From Vicia villosa (lineage: Eukaryota > Streptophyta > Magnoliopsida > Fabales > Fabaceae), in NCBI RefSeq assembly GCF_029867415.1, contig NC_081186.1, positions 26,849,915-26,913,914 of the forward strand: a stretch of 64,000 nucleotides of DNA, written 5' to 3'. Below are positions 57,135 to 64,000 of the stretch, piece by piece. Within the stretch, counting starts at the first letter, position 1. Every line of letters begins with the position of its first letter. The notes under the pieces are model-generated. The model saw only the letters and a program-made list of their open reading frames with translations. It was not told where the DNA came from and did no database searches. The translations under genes and the position numbers were made by a program.

Positions 57135-58856
57135 TTACTCCTGAGTTTGTGTAACTTGGATGACATCTTCGATTGTCCAGTTGCGAGGCATCTCTCCAGG
57201 AATACTTGGACGAATCCAGTTATCAAAATCACAGTCACTATCCAGCTCTCCACCATTGACAATGGCATTCACAGCTGGACCCCCATGGGTAGGCATCAGA
57301 TTATTGACAATATTGGGCGTAGGAGTGAATTGAATAATCTTTTGATCCAACAAGTCCTGTACTTTGTTCTTCAACGCAATGCACCTCTCTGTATCATGCC
57401 CAGCAGCACCTGAGTGGAAAGCACATCGTGCGTTTGCATTGTAATTCGGAGACTGTGTGTCCGGAGCATTCGGAGCATCTCTCAAAGTAATCTTCTCAAT
57501 CTTGAGCAAATGTTGCAACACCTGAGCATAGGTCATAGGAATCGGATCAATCTTTCTGTGAGGCCTAGTCCTGGGAGGATAACGATCATTATTGGAATGC
57601 TGTCCCTGCTGATGCTGTTGTTGTTGCTGCGGCACTGGGATCATGACAGCATTAACCTGTGAATTATTTCTTCCTGAACCCCTTCTTCCATAGATGGCAT
57701 CCACATTCCCTTCCTTCCTTCTGGCATAACCCTCAGCTTGCTTCTTACCACCAGCAGAATTAGAAGAAGCTCCCAACTGAATTTTCCCCATCTTTAGACC
57801 CATCTCAACACGTTCGCCATATCTCACCATTTCAGAAAAGTTGGCTGAAGCACTACAAGCCAAGTAATAGTGTCCAGACAAAGTACTGGTGAACATATCA
57901 ATCATCTCACGTTCAGTCATCGGTGGTTGAACCCTTGCAGCTAACTCGCGCCATTTCTGAGCGTATTCCTTGAAAGATTCTTTAGACCCCTGAACCAAGC
58001 TCTGCAACTGAGTCCTATTGGGTGCCATGTCAACATTGTACTGATAATGCTTAATGAAGGCCTCCACAAGATCTCCCCAAGAATGAATGTGAGTGCGCTC
58101 GAGTTGCACATACCACCCCAAGGAAGCCCCAGCAAGACTATCCTGGAAGAAGTGCATTAGAAAACCCTCATCCTCAGAATATACGGACATCTTTCGATAA
58201 TATGCCTTAACATGAGTCATAGGGCAAGTCGCCCCATTGTATTTGTCAAAAGATGGAACTTTGAATTTTGGTGGAATCCTCACACCAGGAACCAGCCCCA
58301 AGTCATTGATATCCATGCCTAACACTCCTTTGCCTTCAACAGCTCTGAGACGTTCTTCAATCAGACGATACCTTTCAACCTCATCATGTGCACCCTCAGC
58401 ACTATGTCTTGATACCTGATCAAAGTTCTCAACATTGAAATCCAAATTACCACGGTTCTGATTATCTCTCCTTCCCAACAGACGAGACGGAGGTGGAGGT
58501 GGAAACCCGTGATGCTGATTGAAAGGATTATAGTGCCCTCCCACGTGATCAAACTCATTCGGATCATGGTGATCGTCAATCCTTCTAGACACATCATCAA
58601 ACAACCCTTGATGTCCTCCATTATCATTCCTTCTAGAGTTCTCGACAAGAACTCGCAAGTCATCCTGCCCCTTGGTCACATTAGTCAATGCTTCCATAAA
58701 CTGCGCCATCTGCGCATTCATCTGCTCCGTTAATTGAGCTCTCATCTCTGCCATTTGTTCCTGGATCTGTTCCATCTGCCTTCTCTGATTGCTCCTGGTC
58801 GGATACGGGTGATTATCCGTCTTAGAACTCCTTCTGATAACAAAACAGCGAGACAT
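57135..58856 (-). CDS. Ogre gag
   Basis: About 573 residues from the Met at 58856 (an in-frame Met nine codons upstream is less likely). A basic, Gln-rich coiled N-terminus (QMEQIQEQMAEMRAQ) leads to the retrotransposon-gag domain: KVPSFDKYNG, ASLGWYVQLE, WRELAARVQPPMTEREM (about residues 205-360). A Gln/His-rich linker and a zinc knuckle CAFHSGAAGHDTERC (about residue 490) follow; the protein ends WTIEDVIQVTQTQE. Gag forms the virus-like particle and packages RNA in the cytoplasm. Open throughout. It is followed by the intron-like gap and RT, with no protease. Confidence 0.9.
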   Translation of the reverse strand: MSRCFVIRRSSKTDNHPYPTRSNQRRQMEQIQEQMAEMRAQLTEQMNAQMAQFMEALTNVTKGQDDLRVLVENSRRNDNGGHQGLFDDVSRRIDDHHDPNEFDHVGGHYNPFNQHHGFPPPPPSRLLGRRDNQNRGNLDFNVENFDQVSRHSAEGAHDEVERYRLIEERLRAVEGKGVLGMDINDLGLVPGVRIPPKFKVPSFDKYNGATCPMTHVKAYYRKMSVYSEDEGFLMHFFQDSLAGASLGWYVQLERTHIHSWGDLVEAFIKHYQYNVDMAPNRTQLQSLVQGSKESFKEYAQKWRELAARVQPPMTEREMIDMFTSTLSGHYYLACSASANFSEMVRYGERVEMGLKMGKIQLGASSNSAGGKKQAEGYARRKEGNVDAIYGRRGSGRNNSQVNAVMIPVPQQQQQHQQGQHSNNDRYPPRTRPHRKIDPIPMTYAQVLQHLLKIEKITLRDAPNAPDTQSPNYNANARCAFHSGAAGHDTERCIALKNKVQDLLDQKIIQFTPTPNIVNNLMPTHGGPAVNAIVNGGELDSDCDFDNWIRPSIPGEMPRNWTIEDVIQVTQTQE

Positions 58857-59397
58857 AAGATATAAGCCCTGCAAAACCTGCAAATATATGACATGTATGA
58901 TATATGAATGATATGCATGAAATGTTTGTCAATTTTCAGGTATCCAAGAGTTCATCCCACTTTCAGATAGGACATAGAAACCCTGATACCGAATATATCT
59001 GAACAACAATCCACACACGAGAATAATTCATCAAACTAAGCATATTTCATTCAACATAACTGAGAATTGGAGTTCGTACAAACAAAACACATAATCGTGT
59101 CACAATGTGCTCATAAGGCATACAAAAGAAATCCAGAATATCAAAATGCGACCCCATCCAACAATCCTGGATATGGGCGACAAACATAAAAAATAAACAG
59201 CAATTCGCCCATAGGCCAAACAAATCCACTCCACAGCAGCACTAGGACCGTCTGATAACAGAGTGAGCTCCTCCATCTCCTCTCCGCTGGGCTCAGATTC
59301 TTGCGAGCTCTTCTTCAAGTCGAGCTGACTTGACTTTTTCTTCCCTCAATTGCTTTTCTGAATCCTGCACCTTTCTCTTGCTATTGTTTTCAGACCT
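58857..59397 (-). other. Spacer between ORF1 and gag
   Basis: The ORF1 reading frame continues past its stop at 59398-59400 for some 45 more codons with coiled-coil character (SEKQLREEKVKSARLEEELA) before another stop, so the ORF1 stop may be a recent nonsense change. The remainder is non-coding. Confidence 0.5.
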
Positions 59398-60804
59398 TCA
59401 CAACTTCGCACATTCTTGCTGTTTTCGGTACAAGCTTTCTTCCATCAAGTCCTGAGATCGCCTTTGGGCACGTGTCATGTTTGAACTTTCACCTTGCGCA
59501 TGTTTGAGCTTACGGGCCAATTCTGCCTTTTCATGATCTTGAAAATACCTCTCCAAGCCAACCTCTTCGTCCTTTGCTTTTAGCTTGATGTTGCCCGCTT
59601 TGGCTTGAATATAGATTTCAGTCGCAACTGTATCATATAAAACCACGGGAGGTTGTTCGTACAATGGACATGACCTCGTAAATGGCAACAACAGATCTGC
59701 CGCTTTTGCCTCAACCCACTTCCTGTAAGGACCCGTAGCAATAGGAACCTTCTTGCTCAAAGTAGTCTGATCTCTCTTGTGGACTTTAGTCCAAGCATAT
59801 GCTATCTTTTCCAGCTCCAGAGGATCTTTACCATCGGCAAAGTACACAGATTCAAATGCTTCTACATGCTTCTGAGACCCTTCCATTGCATACCCCAATT
59901 GACGGTAAGCGAGCATGGGATTATAACTAATACAACCTCTGGTTCCCATGAGAGGAACATTGGAATATTGACCGCAACTAGTAATGATGTTCCAAACCTT
60001 CCCCACACAATAGTTCCACCTGATGTTATAAGATGTGAGGTTAACAATCCTATCCGACCACTTGAGAGAACTCTTCATGAGCACAAAAGGTCCTCTCACC
60101 GGCAAATGCAACATGAACCACTGATACAACAACGGAAGACACGAGCCAACAACATATCCTCCCTTCTTATGTCTCGAATGGATCGAAAAGTAAGCATCTG
60201 CAAGCAACGTTGGCACAGGGTTTTTGTTCATGAAGACACAAATCGCCGCCAAACTCATAAAGTTCTCCCTTGATGGGAATAAGACAATGCCATAGATCAT
60301 GATAGCAAGCAAACGACTAAAATCAACCCAATACTCTCTCTTAGCCGCATCCTCAGCCCTACTAATCAAAAAGCAAAGATAGAAACCAGAAACACCGCCC
60401 GATGACTTCCAATTTCTTTCCACTTCCTTTATACCCATGTGAAGAGCTTCAGCTATCCTTTCAAACCTCACAACCTTGGGAACTCGAACAAAAGGTACAT
60501 CATCAGTAATTCGGATATTGAGTATGTAAGAAAACTCCTCGAGTGTTGGGACCAGTTGATAGTCCTGGAATGTAAAACATCTCAACTGTGGATCATAGAA
60601 CTGAAACAGGGTAATCAAAGCCATCAGATCAAAAGATGTATTGAGGATGGAGAGAAAATTGCCATAATCATGATTGAAGTCATGGAGAACCTCCCCTTTC
60701 AACCGAGAACTCAACCCTATCAACCCCGAAACATCTATATCCGGAATCTTGTAAGCGCTTGTATGCCTCGTACGTTCTTTGATAGTATCAGTGGGAATGT
60801 CCAT
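59398..60804 (-). CDS. Ogre ORF1 protein
   Basis: About 468 residues from the Met in MDIPTDTIKERTRH (60804); the open frame extends 81 codons further upstream but that part has no gag or ORF1 likeness, and a TTTTTCAGG acceptor-like site lies just before the chosen start. Content: YKIPDIDVSGL, LITLFQFYDPQLRCFTFQDY and LVPTLEEFSYIL near the start resemble the plant mobile domain seen in Ogre ORF1 and in plant MAIN-like proteins, followed by LADAYFSIHSRH and a charged C-terminus. The role of ORF1 in transposition is not known. It is characteristic of Ogre elements and placed before gag. Confidence 0.85.
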   Translation of the reverse strand: MDIPTDTIKERTRHTSAYKIPDIDVSGLIGLSSRLKGEVLHDFNHDYGNFLSILNTSFDLMALITLFQFYDPQLRCFTFQDYQLVPTLEEFSYILNIRITDDVPFVRVPKVVRFERIAEALHMGIKEVERNWKSSGGVSGFYLCFLISRAEDAAKREYWVDFSRLLAIMIYGIVLFPSRENFMSLAAICVFMNKNPVPTLLADAYFSIHSRHKKGGYVVGSCLPLLYQWFMLHLPVRGPFVLMKSSLKWSDRIVNLTSYNIRWNYCVGKVWNIITSCGQYSNVPLMGTRGCISYNPMLAYRQLGYAMEGSQKHVEAFESVYFADGKDPLELEKIAYAWTKVHKRDQTTLSKKVPIATGPYRKWVEAKAADLLLPFTRSCPLYEQPPVVLYDTVATEIYIQAKAGNIKLKAKDEEVGLERYFQDHEKAELARKLKHAQGESSNMTRAQRRSQDLMEESLYRKQQECAKL

Positions 60805-61650
60805 CTTCAACTTGAGTGAACTCCTGAATATCCCTGAAAAATATGACATGCAAATGCTTATTATTATATACATTTTTTTTTTGCATTTATTTTGGGAAAT
60901 AAATATGCTATGATGCAAAGTGGTGGGACTTGTTGCCGCCCACCGGGCATTCTGGACTGCCGGCAACACACATAATACAGAGCCAAAGGTTCGGCCCCAA
61001 ATAGTATACCATACAGAACATAGAATGTCAAACCACGGAGCCAACACCCATAGTTAACAACACACTGGAATAAAACACAGATCACCACTCGAATAAGAAC
61101 CATAGTACCCCACGAACAGGAACCAATAGTATACTCGAACGAGAACAGCGGTAACCCACGAACAAGAACCAACAGTACACTCGAACGAGAGCAGCGGTAA
61201 CCCACGAACAAGAACAACGGTCACCAACAATATACCTGTTAAGCAATGATTGATTCCCGCCCCACTCACGGGTAAATCTAGGCCAGGGTAGGTCGAAAAG
61301 CCAACAGAGGATTGAATGTAGGCGTTATCATACGATATTGCCTCATTCCACCAAGCTCTGCCCGTGGATACGTGATCAGATCAATCAGGCATACGCCTTC
61401 TGTCTGTCACGGCCACTCTAGTCCTAGTTCCTAAGGTATCACTCATAGCCTGGGTATTGGGCCTTTTACCTCTTGAAACACCCACCCAACAGACAGAAAT
61501 CCAGACAGTCCAGAATATGATGCAGAAAAGTAAAGCGCAAATAGGATGCAATGCAAACAGGTAAATATGTAAAACAATAAAACACCCAAAGATAAACACA
61601 CAAGCGCTAGGATCGACTCTCCGAGTCCGGACCCGCAATAGGTCGAGACG
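60805..61650 (-). mobile_element. Leader between primer site and ORF1
   Basis: About 850 bp, no credible gene. Contains repeated 'cgaac(a/g)agaac' phrases ('aacccacgaacaagaac' and relatives, 61075-61225), giving an imperfect tandem array of about 40-50 bp units. Confidence 0.7.
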
Positions 61651-61668
61651 TCCCCAGCAGAGTCGCCA
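61651..61668 (-). other. Primer binding site of the Ogre, tRNA-Arg
   Basis: Minus-strand TGGCGACTCTGCTGGGGA, two bases inside the 5' LTR, complementary to tRNA-Arg as known for Ogre. Confidence 0.92.
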
Positions 61669-61670
61669 GC

Positions 61671-64000
61671 TGTCGCTACCGCGAAAATTAACAGAGTCGC
61701 CACTAACATATTTATCCTGAAAAGGAAGGGAATGCCAGCAAACCACAAAACAAAACAACGGTCTCACGACCAGAGAAAAGGGTAAGGGAGTTGGTTACGC
61801 GAGGGGAAGGTATTAGCACCCCTCGCGCCCATCGTACTCGATGGTATCCACGCATGTGTCTAAAACTATGGGTGTGTAAGCACAATGCGCTAATCTGGAC
61901 TAAAATGAATGCAGAATGTAGGGAAAAGAAAGGATTGTGCTCGCACAGGCCCTACTCCGCTGCCTACGTATCTGTTTTGCAGAATCAGAGCTACCATAGC
62001 TCGGCTAACTAGTTTATGTTTATTTTGTGTTTTTTAGGTGAACGAGTTACATTCACACTCCGCTGCTCGACCTTTGGAGACTTATGCTGGGAATGAAGCA
62101 GAAATAACAAGTTCTTAAGAAACGAAAATCAAAGAGTGTGGTTTGTGTTTTAAAGAATACATGAGGAAAACCTAAACTAAGGGGGAAAGCTTGCTACCTA
62201 ATGTTATCATACAAAGGGTACAAGTATAAACTAAGCTAGCAACCTACGGGGAAAAGCGAATGCAAACAAGAATATCACACAAACGAGCTCCGCTCGTAAA
62301 GCAAACAAACCAATGACACTGGCCGAGTGGTAGAAAAGCGGTCCCGCCATAGCCAAGGGGAGCAACTCAACCCAAGTCAACCAAGCATTAAACCTCGCGA
62401 AAATGATCGGGCGATAGACAAGAGGAGCGGATCCCTCTCAACAACCAAGCCGTCACGAATCGGAAAGGAAAATGGTGCGTGCGTACACCGAGCATCAACG
62501 TCGAGCGACGCGAGCTATAGGAAAGGCGGGGGTCCGGCTACATGAACCCTTTTCCTGACATACTCGATAACAAGATATTGTGCAGGTTCGGAAGCGAGCA
62601 ACACGTAGCGTGTGCATACCGAACGGACTCGATGAGACTAGGCGGGGGTTGATTGCTAACCCTTTCCGCGTGCCTTCCATGAGGACTTAACAGAGTGCCA
62701 TATAGGACTTATTACACCGTGACTCCCTGCCGCAAAGCACAAATATAAACTTACCAACAAAAATAGAGCCTCTTTCGAGGACTTGGCCAGATGCATGTCT
62801 AAGTCCTACTTCTCATGTTAAAGGATGATGCAAGAAAGCGATAAAGTGCGAGAAAAAATAAAATGAAACGGGATCAATACCAAACGGATGATGATCCGTA
62901 AACTAAAGCGAAGAGAGCAAGGAAACTAAGGATCCCGCGAGCGAGCTAGCAAAGCCAAAAGTAAATGGTCAGCACACCGATTAGCCATGAAAGCACACAA
63001 AGGTCGACATGCGCGTCGAGTATAATCACAATACACCTGCAAGAGGAAGAAGCAAACCAAACAAGCAGATATAAAGTAAAAGGATCGTGTCTCCAGGATG
63101 AGAACACGACACGAGTGAATAGAATTGTGTCACGCAAGTGAAGCGAGACACTCGAGCAATAAGTGTCGATCGGTGACTATCCAAAAGCCTTGCACACTAG
63201 CACACAAGTTAGAGATAACAAACACCGCAACCGGAATTGCGTTATCGCTATAAACCAAAAGAAATTAGCAAGTAATGTAAACATGAAATGGACGATGAAA
63301 CATCAAAGAGAAATCAAACATGAATGATCTACAAATTAATGAAAACCAAGTATCTAATAAGGTAGTACATCTCATAAGCTTTCTGTCGATATAAAGAACG
63401 TGCAAATCGGAGCTACGAGTAAAACGTTATGCAAGATAGAAGTTAACAAAGAAAACACAAAAATAACACACAGGAACCGGTTCCTGCCTGGGACAACCCG
63501 GTTCCTGGTACAACAAACCAGAGAACAAACCAACGAAGCAACTGGGAACCGGTTCCCACCTAGGGACAACCCGGTTCCTGGCACAAAATCACAAAGGCAA
63601 AAACAACGCAAGAACCGGTTCCCACCTAGGGACAACCCGGTTCCCAGTACAAAAACACAGAAAGACAGCAATTTTGGATTGAGTGGGAACCGGTTCCCGA
63701 CTGGGACGAACCGGTTCCTACCATGGAAAAACAGAATTTTAAGCATTTTTAAAGCCTCGGAACCATTCGCACTCAATCCAAAACCATGCTGACTCGAAAT
63801 TAATCACAAACGAACATCAAATTATGAATTAAGCACGAGTTTACAAGTCAAACGAGCCTAATTATGCAAAGCGCGACACGTCAAGCAAGGCAAATATCAA
63901 GCAAAAGTGCAACACATGCATTTGTACAAACACTTTGAGTGCGTCGCAAGCCATATACATGAACGTTAACAATTATGCACACGAAACCATCAACGAATCA
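61671..64000 (-). repeat. 5' LTR of the Ogre (partial)
   Basis: Begins TGTCGCTACC on the + strand and matches the 3' LTR throughout, without the 6.2-kb insertion. About 19 differences in the first 630 bp. It contains the two-hairpin module (61798-61844), the GGAACCGGTTCC repeats (about 63472-63722) and a segment of about 44 bp at 63905-63950 absent from the 3' LTR. The last part, including the promoter end, is outside the window. Confidence 0.92.

Larger units (their letters stand above)
40354..64000 (-). mobile_element. Ogre-type Ty3/gypsy (Tat) retrotransposon, 5' LTR cut by window edge
   Basis: Minus-strand order: 5' LTR (from beyond 64000 to 61671), tRNA-Arg primer site, leader, ORF1, gag, intron-like gap, reverse transcriptase, RNase H and integrase, a 3-kb noncoding region, purine tract, 3' LTR (50336-40354). 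An extra ORF before gag, tRNA-Arg priming and a gap between gag and polymerase are Ogre hallmarks. The LTR is about 3752 bp without the nested insertion. LTR divergence over the first 630 bp is about 3% by hand count. The pol frame is interrupted by a stop and I find no protease. Confidence 0.92.

Overview
This is nuclear DNA of a plant, dense with repeats. The features point to a legume, most likely of the Fabeae tribe (pea, vetch, faba bean): very long Tat/Ogre-type LTRs of about 3.75 kb and 6.2 kb, primer sites complementary to tRNA-Arg, an Athila/Cyclops-like element primed by tRNA-Asp, a Tekay-like solo LTR, and an AT-rich background with spliced genes. The species assignment is inference. 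I see no ordinary single-copy host gene, rRNA, organellar or bacterial sequence. Almost everything is a mobile element or the remains of one, often nested.

Layout. 1-441 is the 3' end of an Ogre-type LTR on the + strand. 442-4529 and 11566-13060 (or beyond) are the two halves of an old, deleted minus-strand Tat/Ogre element (gag remnant, primer site, 5' LTR). It was split by a complete but non-autonomous Athila-like element at 4530-11565: two 1318-bp LTRs, TSD GTAGG, only gag and protease. 13061-15664 is AT-rich with one MITE-like inverted repeat.

15665-30125 is the centrepiece, a 14.46-kb Helitron on the minus strand with both ends visible, inserted between A and T. It carries a Rep/Pif1-helicase gene and an RPA70-like gene, both broken, and on the opposite strand three multi-exon genes that each end in a B3 DNA-binding domain. 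Two sit between the helicase 3' end and the Helitron 3' end; one sits between the Rep/helicase and RPA genes. The middle gene (18447-19166) is intact in all four exons, while the transposition genes carry nonsense codons, a frameshift and a deletion through the HUH nuclease motif. A Helitron carrying a small family of B3 genes is the best candidate here for an undescribed system.

30126-40353 is AT-rich DNA with a 414-bp tandem repeat, a Stowaway-like MITE, a (GGGGA)n/(CCCCT)n inverted-repeat element, a 2090-bp Tekay-like solo LTR (TSD TCGAG), a second Helitron 3' terminus, a probable solo LTR at 36002-37246 and decayed Ty1/copia pieces. 40354-64000 is one minus-strand Ogre element running off the right edge: 3' LTR, a noncoding repeat-rich region, integrase/RNase H, reverse transcriptase, intron-like gap, gag, ORF1, primer site, 5' LTR. 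Its 3' LTR is interrupted by a 6226-bp solo LTR of a related family (TSD CAAAC).

Across the Ogre-type LTRs I found a two-hairpin module near the LTR 3' end whose stems differ in sequence but keep pairing, with conserved loops. That suggests a conserved nucleic-acid structure. Exon boundaries, lesions and percentages were read by eye and are approximate unless exact positions are given.
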